From positions 82,920-146,919 of the forward strand of contig NZ_JAIQXU010000008.1 of NCBI RefSeq assembly GCF_020166395.1: a stretch of 64,000 nucleotides of DNA. The letters run 5' to 3'. Each line of letters opens with the position of its first letter. Position 1 is the first letter of the stretch. Origin of the DNA: Deinococcus betulae (lineage in GTDB: Bacteria; Deinococcota; Deinococci; Deinococcales; Deinococcaceae). Under the pieces are notes generated by a model. The model worked only from the letters and a program-made list of their open reading frames with translations. It ran no database searches and was not told where the DNA came from. The position numbers and the translations under genes are program-made. Of the stretch, positions 1 to 9,229 are shown piece after piece.

Positions 1-1340
1 TCCTGAAGCACGCGGGCATGCACGGCATCCAGATCTTCGACGCGCAGCCATGACGCGGCCAGCGTCAGCGCCAGGGGGTGTCCCATCAGGCGGCGGGTCA
101 GACTGGCGACCAGGCCAGCGTTCTGGGCGTTCAGCACAAAGTCGCGCCGCACCCGCGCGGCCTCGCGCACGAACACCTGCACCGCGCTGCACACCCCCAC
201 GTCCAGCCACGAGGCTTCGGGGGGCGGCCGCTCCAGGCCGCCCAGCGCCAGCAGCAGGTCGCCTCTTGCCTGCGCCGCCGTGGTGCGGCCCAGCCGCGAG
301 CGGCGTCCGGTCAGCACCCAGCGCGTGCCGGGCAGCTGCGCGAGGCCCCGGCGCAGGTCCTCCAGGTCGTCCAGGTCGTCCAGGCCGTCCAGCAGCACCA
401 CGGCGCCTTCCTTGAGGCCACCCCCCAGGGCGGCCCAGTCGCCGCCGGGCTGCCCGCGCGCGGCGGCCAGGCGGGCGGCGACCTCGCTGGCATGGGTCAC
501 GCCCTCGGTGTCGACCAGGGTCACGGCGCGGCCCAGCACCGTCAGTTCGCGCAGCAGGGCGCGGGCCAGGGTGGATTTGCCGATGCCGCCGGGGCCAGTC
601 ACGGCCGCCACCCCGCCGCCCGCCTGCGTGGCCCAGGCCAGCAGGGTGTCCAGCTCGGCCTCGCGGCCCATCATGCGCGTGGCGCGCCGGGGCGCGGGCA
701 GGCCGTCGGTGGCGCGGCGGCCGGTCAGCTCGCGCAGTTCGGTGCGCAGCGCGGCTTCCAGGGCGCTGGCCGGGGCGCTCAGGGCCAGCAGGCGGCGCAG
801 GGTATCTGGCTCGGCGGGGGGGGCGCCCGGCAGGTCGTAGGCGCGCGCCGCCCACTGCGCCGCCTGACCAGGCTCGCTGCGCTCAGCCAGCAGCAGGGCC
901 TCGCTCTGCACGTGCCGCGCCAGGCGCTGGCGCCAGCCTTCAACCCATTCCTCAAATTCAGCCGAGACCCCTTCAACCTTTAAGTCGGGCAGAAAGGCGC
1001 CGGTGTACGCCTGCACCGCCGCCTCGCCGCGCAGGGTCAGCAGCGCCGCTGCGTCGCAGGGCAGGGCCGTGTCCAGCCGCTCCTCGCCTGACAGGGCGCC
1101 GGGGCAGGACTCCCGCAGGGCGTGCAGCGCCACGCGCAGGCTGGCTTCAGGCTTGGCGGCGCGCGGCCAGAGGAGCGCCGCCAGGTGGCGGCGGCTGGTG
1201 GGGCCGTCCAGCGCCACGATGGCCAGCATCAGCAGCGATTTGACTTTCCGGAAGTCCCCCAGGTGCAGGTCGCCCAGGGTGCGGAGCGTGACCGGCGCAG
1301 GCTGGAGCAGGGGAGAGGGGGGAAAGGAAAGGTTAGACAT
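1..1340 (-). CDS. SARP/BTAD-type transcriptional regulator with NTPase domain (partial, 3' end outside window)
   Basis: The reading frame opens with ATG at 1340 and is still open at the window edge, giving 446 visible residues. The first ~230 residues read as a small DNA-binding region (TLRTLGDLHLGDFRK) followed by a bacterial transcriptional activation domain (CDAAALL, AYTGAFLPDL, EFEEWVEGWR). A P-loop, GPGGIGKSTLA, follows at about residues 248-258, and a Walker B-like VVLLDGLDDL around residue 315, as in AfsR/SARP or STAND regulators. Such proteins normally activate nearby or pathway genes after nucleotide-driven oligomerisation. The C-terminal sensor, often TPR repeats, lies outside the window, so the target is unknown. 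Family call is firm; function is not. Confidence 0.8.
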   Translation of the reverse strand, partial: MSNLSFPPSPLLQPAPVTLRTLGDLHLGDFRKVKSLLMLAIVALDGPTSRRHLAALLWPRAAKPEASLRVALHALRESCPGALSGEERLDTALPCDAAALLTLRGEAAVQAYTGAFLPDLKVEGVSAEFEEWVEGWRQRLARHVQSEALLLAERSEPGQAAQWAARAYDLPGAPPAEPDTLRRLLALSAPASALEAALRTELRELTGRRATDGLPAPRRATRMMGREAELDTLLAWATQAGGGVAAVTGPGGIGKSTLARALLRELTVLGRAVTLVDTEGVTHASEVAARLAAARGQPGGDWAALGGGLKEGAVVLLDGLDDLDDLEDLRRGLAQLPGTRWVLTGRRSRLGRTTAAQARGDLLLALGGLERPPPEASWLDVGVCSAVQVFVREAARVRRDFVLNAQNAGLVASLTRRLMGHPLALTLAASWLRVEDLDAVHARVLQ

Positions 1341-1420
1341 TGGCTGGGGACGCCTCTCATGGTAGCGCGCCGCAGGGGCGGGGCAGGGGGAGCGGTGGGC
1401 AGGCGGCGGGCACAGGGGTC

Positions 1421-2083
1421 TTAAGAGGCCGGGGGGTGGGGGTCGGCGGTGGCGGCGCCGCGCGTGGCGTCTTGCAGCGCCGCCATAAACTCGGGGGCCT
1501 CCTCGGGAAAGACGCCGACCTCCAGCGTCACGCCCGCCGCGCCGTAGGTGTCCTGGCCGCGCACGGCGTCCACGCTGCCCAGCAGGTGGTACAGCCGGCT
1601 CAGGTGGTCAAACGGCACGGTGACCCACAGTGTCAGCCGGGGCCGCACCTCTGTTTTCGGAGCCGCGCGCAGGCAGGCGGCCGCCGCGCCGCTGTAGGCG
1701 CGGGCCAGCCCGCCGGTGCCCAGCTTGACCCCGCCGTAATAGCGCACCACCACGGTCATCACTCGGTCCAGTCCCTGGCCCTCGATGGCTTTCAGGATGG
1801 GGGCGCCCGCCGTGCCGCCCGGCTCGCCGTCATCGTGAAAGCGGTACAGCTGGCCGATGCGGTAAGCCCAGCAGTGGTGGGTGGCGTCCGGGTAGCGCGC
1901 CCGCAAGGCGGCCAGCTGCGCCAGCGCCTCCTCCGGGCTCTCGGCGCGGTCCGCAAAGGCCAGGAACTCGCTGTTCTCGGCCAGCAGGTCCTCACGCCAG
2001 GGCCCGGCCAGCGTCGTGTAGGGCGCCGGGAGGTCTGCCGTCAGAGCAGCCCCCGCGCCGTCAGAGCCGCGCGGGCGTGCCAC
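1421..2083 (-). CDS. YigZ/IMPACT family protein (UPF0029)
   Basis: A 220-residue protein with the IMPACT-family signature: an HHCWAYRIG segment near residues 68-76, [14 protein letters not shown] (about 84-97) and [20 protein letters not shown] (about 111-130). The E. coli homologue YigZ has an N-terminal IMPACT fold and a C-terminal ferredoxin-like domain. The molecular role is not settled; links to translation control have been proposed. The start at 2083 overlaps the 3' end of the Nudix gene by 43 nt, so the pair is probably co-transcribed and translationally coupled. A shorter start cannot be excluded, because the first ~20 residues are poorly conserved in character. Confidence 0.85.
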   Translation of the reverse strand: MARPRGSDGAGAALTADLPAPYTTLAGPWREDLLAENSEFLAFADRAESPEEALAQLAALRARYPDATHHCWAYRIGQLYRFHDDGEPGGTAGAPILKAIEGQGLDRVMTVVVRYYGGVKLGTGGLARAYSGAAAACLRAAPKTEVRPRLTLWVTVPFDHLSRLYHLLGSVDAVRGQDTYGAAGVTLEVGVFPEEAPEFMAALQDATRGAATADPHPPAS

Positions 2084-2628
2084 AGGGTCAGGCTGCTGGC
2101 GCCGTCCTGAATACCGCCGCTTTCCAGCAGCGCGTAGGCTTCGCGCAGCGGCAGGACCACGCGCTCAATGGTTTCGGTGGCCTCGTGCGCGGTGTCGCCC
2201 AGGGTCACGCCCAGCGCCAGAAACGGATAAAACACCACCCCGCTGATGCTGGGCTGCGGATAGAAGCCGGGCAGCGCCAGCCACTCGGCCGCCGCGCCGC
2301 CCACCTCTTCTTGCAATTCGCGCTCGGCGGCGTGGTGCAGCTCCTCGCCGCGCTCGACGCCGCCTGCCACCACCTCGGTCACGGTGGCGCGCAGGGGATA
2401 ACGGTACTGCCGAATCAGCACGGCCTCGCCCTGCGCGGTCACGGGCAGCACAAAGACGGCGCGCGGCCCACGCGGGCGGTACTGGTACAGGGTCTCTACC
2501 CCACTGCTGACCTGCACGCGGTCCTCGTAGACGGTGCGGAAGCCGCTGACCAGCACCCTGGATTCCAGGGTCTGCCAGGGCTGCGCGTCGTCCTCGGTCA
2601 GGGTGGCCCAGTTGGGATGCTCAGGCAT
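2041..2628 (-). CDS. Nudix hydrolase, ADP-ribose pyrophosphatase-like
   Basis: A 195-residue protein with a full Nudix box [20 protein letters not shown] followed by VGG (residues ~90-112), which provides the metal-binding RELQEE glutamates. The N-terminal strand region ([19 protein letters not shown]) and the box followed by a proline-containing loop ([12 protein letters not shown]) resemble ADP-sugar pyrophosphatases. These cleave ADP-ribose to AMP and ribose 5-phosphate in the cytoplasm. The start at 2628 is supported by TAGCCT 6 nt upstream of ATG, the leaderless pattern seen across this window. Deinococcus genomes are rich in Nudix enzymes. The exact substrate cannot be read from the sequence. 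Confidence 0.85.
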   Translation of the reverse strand: MPEHPNWATLTEDDAQPWQTLESRVLVSGFRTVYEDRVQVSSGVETLYQYRPRGPRAVFVLPVTAQGEAVLIRQYRYPLRATVTEVVAGGVERGEELHHAAERELQEEVGGAAAEWLALPGFYPQPSISGVVFYPFLALGVTLGDTAHEATETIERVVLPLREAYALLESGGIQDGASSLTLWHARAALTARGLL

Positions 2629-2653
2629 GGCCGCAGGCTAGCAGGGGCGGCCC

Positions 2654-3280
2654 CTAAACGGGCGCGCCGCCGGCCCTGACCAGCGCATTGTCCGCCCAGA
2701 CGTAGCGCGCGGCCAGGGTGCGGTACGGCGCCCAGGCGGCCAGCACCTCGGCGGGCTGGGTCTCCGGGTACAGCCGGGTCAGCCCCTGGCGCAGCGCCAG
2801 GTCGCCCAGACTGAACACGTCCGGGCGGCTGAGGCCAAACATCAGAAACATCTCGGCGGTCCAGCGGCCGATGCCCGGCAGGGGCAGCAGCGCCGCAATC
2901 ACGGCCTCGTCGTCCTGGGTGCCCAGATGGGCAAACTCCACGGCGCCGCTTTGCGCCGCGCCCGCGATGGCCTGCACCGTCCTGACTTTGGCCCACGACA
3001 GCCCCGCGCCGCGCAGGGCCTCGGGGTCAGCGGCCAGCAGCGTTTCGGGGGTCACGGCTCCCAGCAGGGTCTGCACGCGGGCGTAGATGCTGGCGGCGGC
3101 CTTCACGCTCAGTTGCTGGCCCGTCACGCTGCGCACCAGCGTGGTAAAGGGGTCGGAGGTCAGCGGCAGGACAGGCAGGTCGCCCACGCGGGCGATGACG
3201 GCGGCCATCACCGGGTCAAGCGAGAGGTGGGTGATGGCCTCGGCGTGGGTGGTCAGGGCAGGACTGGGGGGCGCGGCCAT
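2654..3280 (-). CDS. alkA: DNA-3-methyladenine glycosylase II (AlkA-like, HhH-GPD)
   Basis: A base-excision enzyme that removes alkylated bases from DNA. The helix-hairpin-helix is LPGIGRWTAEMFLMF, followed by the GPD segment FSLGDLALRQG, whose aspartate is the expected catalytic residue. I chose ATG 3280 (208 aa) over the frame's earliest ATG at 3418, because the longer version would translate through the rho-independent terminator of the upstream protease gene. The residues it adds (Arg/Ser/His-rich) do not look like the family. A weak -10-like GACAAT sits 6 nt before ATG 3280. The length fits the short AlkA forms of Deinococcus. The N-terminal TBP-like domain of E. coli AlkA is absent. Confidence 0.85.
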   Translation of the reverse strand: MAAPPSPALTTHAEAITHLSLDPVMAAVIARVGDLPVLPLTSDPFTTLVRSVTGQQLSVKAAASIYARVQTLLGAVTPETLLAADPEALRGAGLSWAKVRTVQAIAGAAQSGAVEFAHLGTQDDEAVIAALLPLPGIGRWTAEMFLMFGLSRPDVFSLGDLALRQGLTRLYPETQPAEVLAAWAPYRTLAARYVWADNALVRAGGAPV

Positions 3281-3327
3281 GACCCCATTGTCGGGCACTT
3301 CTCCAGCGGCTGCGCCGCCAGACCCCA

Positions 3328-3362
3328 CAAAAAACCGCCCGGCCTGTGGTGGCCGGGCGGTC
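3328..3362 (-). terminator. Rho-independent terminator of the S1 protease gene
   Basis: On the minus strand an 11-bp stem ACCGCCCGGCC/GGCCGGGCGGT with a 6-nt loop is followed by six T residues. It lies 25 nt beyond the stop codon at 3387. It separates the protease genes from alkA. Confidence 0.9.
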
Positions 3363-3386
3363 GCGCAGCAGAAGCTGCGGTGATGG

Positions 3387-4241
3387 TTACTGCGCGCTGA
3401 TGCCCGTGTTCTGGGCAATCCAGTTGATAAAGCCGTTCACGCGGGTGTAGACCCCATAGCCACGGCACTCGGCTGGGCCGTAGGACACGGCGCCCAGCAC
3501 ATAGAACTTGTTGTTGTACCGCGCGGCCAGAGGGCCACCACTGTCGCCGTTGCACGAGTCGCGGCCCGCGCTGTACTTGCCACAGATGGTGTTGGCGGGG
3601 CGGCTGCCACAGTCGCTGCCGGTGGGAGTAATCGGAATGCTGACTTCACGCAGGGCGCGGGGGCTGGAGGCCCCGGTTTCGGTCTTGCCCCAGCCGCTGA
3701 CCACGGCCGACTTGCCGTTCACGTCCAGCACGCTTTCGGTGGCGTTATTGGGCAGGGCGGCGGGCTGCACGGTGCTGCCCAGGGTAAAGGCCGACACCCG
3801 GATCAGGGCGATGTCGTTGGCATTGGTGTTGGTGTTGTAGCTGGGGTGCTTGATGATCTGCGCGGCGGTGCGCAGCTGCCCGGTGCTGGTGGTCAGGTCG
3901 TTAATCCCGGCGCGCACCCGCATCTGCGAGGCGCTGTAGCCGTCCACGCAGTGCGCGGCCGTCAGCACCCAGGTCGAGCTGATCAGGGTGCCGCCGCACC
4001 AGCCGCCCGAGAGGTAGTTGCTGGGGGTCACGCTGACCTGATAGGGCCGGTTGGTCACGTTGGTCACGGTGCCGTAGACAATCTGGGCACTGAGGTCTTC
4101 ACTGAACGCCTTCTCGGTGCCCGTCACCGTCAGGGTTTCCTGGGACAGGGCGGCGGCCATCTCCGGGGCGGTTTGCATGGAGCAGGCCGACAGCGCGAAA
4201 ACACCCAGGGCGGACAGAACAGCATGCAGCGGTTTCAACAT
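3387..4241 (-). CDS. Trypsin-like serine protease (S1A), predicted lipoprotein
   Basis: A 284-residue exported protease. The N-terminus is a short signal with a lipobox LSAC (Cys20). The catalytic triad is visible as TAAHC (His), NDIALI (Asp) and GDSGGP (Ser). The S1 landmarks WCGGTL, SGWG and YGVYTRV are present, and several cysteines suggest disulphides. The mature domain begins with IVYGTVTN rather than the canonical IVGG, so activation at the new N-terminus may differ. An SD-like GAGG precedes ATG 4241. Only 56 nt, with no terminator, separate it from the upstream protease gene at 4298, so the two are probably co-transcribed. Unlike its neighbours it lacks the C-terminal module. Confidence 0.9.
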   Translation of the reverse strand: MLKPLHAVLSALGVFALSACSMQTAPEMAAALSQETLTVTGTEKAFSEDLSAQIVYGTVTNVTNRPYQVSVTPSNYLSGGWCGGTLISSTWVLTAAHCVDGYSASQMRVRAGINDLTTSTGQLRTAAQIIKHPSYNTNTNANDIALIRVSAFTLGSTVQPAALPNNATESVLDVNGKSAVVSGWGKTETGASSPRALREVSIPITPTGSDCGSRPANTICGKYSAGRDSCNGDSGGPLAARYNNKFYVLGAVSYGPAECRGYGVYTRVNGFINWIAQNTGISAQ

Positions 4242-4297
4242 GACAGACCTCGGGGAGAACAGAGAGAAGGAAGAGGAGAAAGCCTTAGCGAACCGGT

Positions 4298-4615
4298 TTA
4301 CTTGTTTTCCACCAGGGTGTAGTTGCCGCTGCCGGAGTAGCTGTAGACCTCCCAGCGGTAGGTGCCGCTGGCGGCGTTGTAGGTGATGCTCTCGGTGCTG
4401 GTGGCGCCTTCGCTGGAGGCCACGTCGGTCCAGGTGCTGCCGTTCAGTTTCTGGAGGTAGAGGTCAAAGTCGGTGCCGCTGGGACCGGTGAGGCTGCCCT
4501 TGAGGGTGCCGCCGGCGTAGCTAAAGCCTGCAGTGCCGGGCTTGTAGGAGGTGCCGCGGTTGGTCACGCTGCCCGTGTAGGTCGTCCCGGGGTTCGGGTT
4601 CGGGTTGGTCGTGCC
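4298..4615. repeat. 318-bp perfect direct repeat, copy 1 (PPC module coding)
   Basis: From the stop codon of the S1 protease gene through its Pro/Asn linker, this DNA is base-for-base the same as 5560-5877 in the next gene, by line-by-line reading. The identity ends abruptly at 4616/5878. Confidence 0.95.
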
Positions 4616-5455
4616 GTCGGGGGTCAGGCCGCTGACCTGCTGAATCCAGCTTAGGTAGCCGTTGACGCGGGTGTACACGCCGTTGCCGGTGCATTGGGGC
4701 GGCCCGTAGGACACGATGCCCAGCACATAGAAGCTGCCGTTGTATGTCTGTGCCAGGGGCCCGCCGCTGTCGCCGTTGCACGAATCCTTGCCCGCGCTGT
4801 ACTCGCCGCAGATGGTGTTGCCGGGCACGCCGCTGCCGCCGCAGCTGCCGGGGTTGGGGGTCACGGGAATGCTGACTTCGCGCAGGTCGTTGCTGGCGCT
4901 GTTGTTGTTGTTGCCCTGGGTCAGGCCCCACCCGCTCACCACGGCGGATTTGCCGCGCACGTCCAGCACCGCCTCGACCGCGTTGCTGGGCAGCTTGGCG
5001 GGCGCGGCGTAGGAGTTGTTGACCGCTGTGCTGAGCTTCAGCAGGGCAATGTCGTACCCCGAGGACACGCCCCGGTAGCTTGGGTGCACGGTCACGGTGC
5101 TGACCCCAACGGTCTGTCCCTGGCTGCTGTCACTCAGTTTGTTGACCCCGGCGCGAATGCGGATGCTGGAGGCCGACGTGCCCTGCACGCAGTGGGCGGC
5201 GGTCAGGACCCAGGTGCTCGACAGCAGGGTGCCGCCGCAGTACTGAAAGCCGGTGGTGTCGGTCATGGCCACTTGGTAAGGCCGCGCGCCGCGTGCCGAG
5301 ACCGTGCCGCCCACGATCAGCGGTTGCAGGGCGCCCTGATTGGCCTTGTCGGCGCGCAGGGTGGTCACGCTGTCGGGGGCAGAGGTCGGGCTGGTGGTGC
5401 CACAGGCGGACAGGGCGGCGGTCAGCAGGGACAGGCAAAGCAGGGTGCGTTTCAT
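4298..5455 (-). CDS. Trypsin-like serine protease with C-terminal PPC-like module, predicted lipoprotein
   Basis: A 385-residue S1A protease. Signal with lipobox LSAC (Cys18), then IVGGTVSARG at the activation site, TAAHC (His), YDIALLKL (Asp), GDSGGP (Ser). A linker [11 protein letters not shown] joins the catalytic domain to a ~95-residue beta-rich C-terminus (FDLYLQKLNG, YRWEVYSYSGSGNYTLV) that resembles bacterial pre-peptidase C-terminal domains. That module is identical to the one on the adjacent S8 protease. The frame extends one codon upstream to a TTG at 5458, but ATG 5455 is preferred, with GGAGAA just upstream. PPC domains are often removed after export. Cell-surface proteolysis is the likely role. 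Confidence 0.9.
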   Translation of the reverse strand: MKRTLLCLSLLTAALSACGTTSPTSAPDSVTTLRADKANQGALQPLIVGGTVSARGARPYQVAMTDTTGFQYCGGTLLSSTWVLTAAHCVQGTSASSIRIRAGVNKLSDSSQGQTVGVSTVTVHPSYRGVSSGYDIALLKLSTAVNNSYAAPAKLPSNAVEAVLDVRGKSAVVSGWGLTQGNNNNSASNDLREVSIPVTPNPGSCGGSGVPGNTICGEYSAGKDSCNGDSGGPLAQTYNGSFYVLGIVSYGPPQCTGNGVYTRVNGYLSWIQQVSGLTPDGTTNPNPNPGTTYTGSVTNRGTSYKPGTAGFSYAGGTLKGSLTGPSGTDFDLYLQKLNGSTWTDVASSEGATSTESITYNAASGTYRWEVYSYSGSGNYTLVENK

Positions 5456-5513
5456 CAATTCTCCAGGGACTCAGGACACAGGGTCAAAGCAGACACGGGA
5501 TCTGTAGGGTCAA

Positions 5514-5550
5514 CAAAACCCGCCGCCCAAGAGGGAAGAGCGGCGGGTTG
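5514..5550 (-). terminator. Rho-independent terminator of the S8 protease gene
   Basis: On the minus strand AACCCGCCGC pairs with GCGGCGGGTT across a 13-nt loop, followed by TTTTG. It sits 10 nt past the S8 stop at 5560 and would uncouple S8 transcription from the S1 gene that follows. Confidence 0.85.
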
Positions 5551-5559
5551 GGGGCGGGG

Positions 5560-7092
<1,533 letters not shown>

Positions 7093-7150
7093 GGGAGTCC
7101 TCCTGGGTCGTTCCACGACCTGACCGGCGAAGTCATGTCATCCGGGGCGC

Positions 7151-7179
7151 GACTAGGCACGACCAGACACTTCTGTCAA
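7151..7179 (-). promoter_or_regulatory. Candidate promoter of the S8 protease gene
   Basis: A consensus -35 TTGACA (7174-7179, minus strand) is followed after 17 nt by CTAGTC, a weak -10 preceded by a TG dinucleotide. It would give a 5' leader of about 50 nt ending in the AGGAGG site. Confidence 0.4.
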
Positions 7180-7350
7180 GTAAATTTGGGAACTTCGCTG
7201 ATGATACGCACCTGTAAGCCGCGTTAGATGAATGCCCTGGAGATGAAGTGCGATTTGTACGTTGGGAGTTCAAAATGACAGAAAAACCGCGCATTGGACA
7301 CCTGTTCCTGGCGTCTTGATATAAGAGACAGGGGTACTTAACCCACCTTA

Positions 7351-7370
7351 TTATGAGTATGTACTCATAA
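7351..7370. promoter_or_regulatory. 20-bp palindrome, candidate operator
   Basis: TTATGAGTA-TG-TACTCATAA: two perfect 9-bp arms around a 2-nt centre. It lies about 260 bp upstream of the S8 start, in the AT-rich interval. The half-site spacing fits a dimeric repressor. No regulator gene is adjacent. Confidence 0.5.
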
Positions 7371-8058
7371 AACACATAAAACCAAAAAGCTCACAATCTG
7401 TCGTTTGAGGGAAAAACAGGCTTTCGGACTTGCGTTTGAGTTTTCCTTTGTACATCGGCTTTAAAAAGGTTCAGTCACAGAGCAGAATGGTAGAACTGAG
7501 GATCTTTGTCTCTGTCTATACATGAGATGCGCCCAGGAATTGAGTGCGTCTGGCACGGCGTCCATACATGAGATTGTCAGAAAAATGTCAGAGAGGTCAG
7601 GTCTTGCCGCGCAGTGACGTGCGGGCAGAGCAAAGGCGAAGTGTTTCTGAGAAGGCTTGAGTCCCCTTGGTGTCTGCTCGAAGCGACTGCGGAGCGTGCC
7701 AGCTGAACGTAAAGACGTATCTCGATCTGGAGCTTTAGCTGCCCAGAGCAGAGGCTGTCATATCGCCTGGGCCTAAGTCGCAGCGGCCATGACCGCAGGA
7801 GGGAGGCCGAGTAATGCTCCTGCTCCCTTCTCTGTGTGTCCGAGGACATGGAGTGCCTTTCTGACCATGTCACGCGCCTTTATCTCTGCTTGTCAACAGA
7901 CAGCAGCAGCTAGAGCCACCCAGGTTTCTTCCTCAGCAGGATGGGCACGTCAGCCAAGCAAAGCCATACCGCAGAGGGGCTGACGCGGTGTTTAATCCAC
8001 TGAAAGAGCAGCGGAGCGTCGCCAGTGCGCTGTGGGGCCATCTTCTCCGCTGTCCTAG

Positions 8059-8778
8059 CTACAGATGCCAGCCGCCCGCCACTTCCAGTTCCTGCCCGGT
8101 GACGTAATCGCTGGCGCGGACAAAAAACAGCGCGGCGTCCACCAACTCCTGCACGGTGCCCACCCGGCCGGCGGGAATCTGGGCCAGTGGCTGGCTGACA
8201 CTCGTTTCAATCACGCCGGGGCTGACCACGTTGACGCTGACGCCGCTGCCCGCCAGCACCTGCGCCAGCGAGCGCGACAGCTGCACCACCCCTGCCTTGG
8301 CAATGGCGTACGGTACGATGCCGGGGCGCGCCACCAGTTGCCCGGCCCCCGCATACCCCAGATTGACGATGCGGCCCCAGCCACGTGCCCGCAGCAGCGG
8401 CGCCGCCTCCTGGCAGGTGGCGAAGGTGGCCGTCAGGTTGCTGCTGAGCATGTCGTGCCACTCGGCGTCTGTGGTGTCCATCAGGGGACGGTGAACGTAA
8501 TTGCCAACGTTGTTGACCAGCACGGCCAGGCCGCCGTAAGCCGCGTGGGCCTGCCCGACCAGGGCGCGGGCCTGCGCAGGCACCGTGACATCGGCCGCGA
8601 GGGTCACGGCCTGCACGCCCAGGGCGCGGCACTGCTGCGCGGTCTCCTGGGCGTCGGCCTCGCTGCGGCGGTAATGCACCGCCACATCAAAGCCCTCGGC
8701 GGCCAGGGCCAGCGCCAGGCCCCGGCCAATACCGCGCGCTGCGCCCGTCACCAGGGCGGTGCCGCGCTGGCGGGTCAC
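8059..8778 (-). CDS. SDR family NAD(P)-dependent oxidoreductase
   Basis: A 239-residue classical short-chain dehydrogenase/reductase. The cofactor motif TGAARGIG is at about residues 11-18, NNVGNY at ~88-93, the catalytic tyrosine and lysine are in YAIAK (~156-160), and [12 protein letters not shown] follows. The usual catalytic serine position reads NLGYAGAGQ, so the Ser of the Ser-Tyr-Lys triad is not evident; this may alter activity. The C-terminus ([16 protein letters not shown]) resembles FabG-like 3-oxoacyl reductases and pteridine-type reductases. The start overlaps the upstream Nudix stop by 4 nt, indicating one operon. The substrate is unknown. Confidence 0.85.
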   Translation of the reverse strand: MTRQRGTALVTGAARGIGRGLALALAAEGFDVAVHYRRSEADAQETAQQCRALGVQAVTLAADVTVPAQARALVGQAHAAYGGLAVLVNNVGNYVHRPLMDTTDAEWHDMLSSNLTATFATCQEAAPLLRARGWGRIVNLGYAGAGQLVARPGIVPYAIAKAGVVQLSRSLAQVLAGSGVSVNVVSPGVIETSVSQPLAQIPAGRVGTVQELVDAALFFVRASDYVTGQELEVAGGWHL

Positions 8779-9182
8779 GCTTCCTCCCGCTGGGCCAGCT
8801 GCACCAGCGTGCGCGTGTAGGTGTTGAGGGGGTAGGTCAGCGCCTCGTCCAGCGTGACCCAGGCCCAGGCCTCAATTTCCTCGTTCGGGGTGATCTCGTG
8901 GCCGTCTGTGCCGGCAAAAAAGTCCACCAGCAGCATGTGGGCGTCCTTATGGAATTCCGGACTGAGGACGGCCTCCTGGGTCTGGGCCAGGCGGAGGTCA
9001 TGGAGACGCAGCCCCACCTCCTCTGCAAACTCGCGCTGCACGGCGGCCAGCAGGGTCTCGCCCCATTCCACCTTGCCGCCGGGCACGCCCCACAGCCCGC
9101 GCCATTTGGTCGTGCGCACCAGCAGCACTCGGCCACCTTTGTCCCACACCAGCGCCCCCACACACACCAGCGGTCTGTTCAT
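8775..9182 (-). CDS. Nudix hydrolase, MutT-like
   Basis: A 135-residue protein with the Nudix box [23 protein letters not shown] (written here as positions ~38-60; REFAEE gives the metal ligands). [19 protein letters not shown] at the N-terminus is typical of small MutT/NUDT-type enzymes that hydrolyse nucleoside diphosphate derivatives. ATG 9182 is chosen over upstream frame extension because TAGGCT lies 7 nt before it (leaderless pattern) and the fold starts right there. It is followed by the SDR gene with a 4-nt overlap. The substrate cannot be assigned. Confidence 0.85.
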   Translation of the reverse strand: MNRPLVCVGALVWDKGGRVLLVRTTKWRGLWGVPGGKVEWGETLLAAVQREFAEEVGLRLHDLRLAQTQEAVLSPEFHKDAHMLLVDFFAGTDGHEITPNEEIEAWAWVTLDEALTYPLNTYTRTLVQLAQREEA

Positions 9183-9229
9183 CCTGCCCAGCCTACAGGG
9201 CGGGCCTGACAGCCGGGGGGGACGAATGC

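Larger units (their letters stand above)
7093..8058. other. Gene-free, AT-rich interval between S8 protease and SDR genes
   Basis: Almost 1 kb without a convincing gene. The part from about 7180 to 7580 is clearly richer in A+T than the rest of the window. It contains the palindrome at 7351-7370 and an 11-bp direct repeat ATACATGAGAT at 7518-7528 and 7564-7574 (46 bp apart). The frames present (for example 7577-7873 minus, 98 codons) have no recognisable domain, no SD and no TANNNT start. The half near the SDR gene has normal composition but many stops in all frames. It may hold control DNA for the proteases or decayed sequence. Confidence 0.6.

Noticed and set aside
7351..7370. Classical radiation/desiccation response motif (RDRM)
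   Set aside because: The ends match, but the total length is 20 bp instead of 17 and the centre differs, so I only call it a palindrome.
7577..7873. 98-codon minus-strand frame in the gene-free interval
   Set aside because: No SD, no leaderless element, Arg/Ser-rich composition like random frame; not supported.
7900..8045. Possible transposase C-terminal remnant (minus frame with LLFQWIKHRVS)
   Set aside because: The match to IS4-type ends is a few residues only, no inverted repeats or upstream transposase remains are visible.
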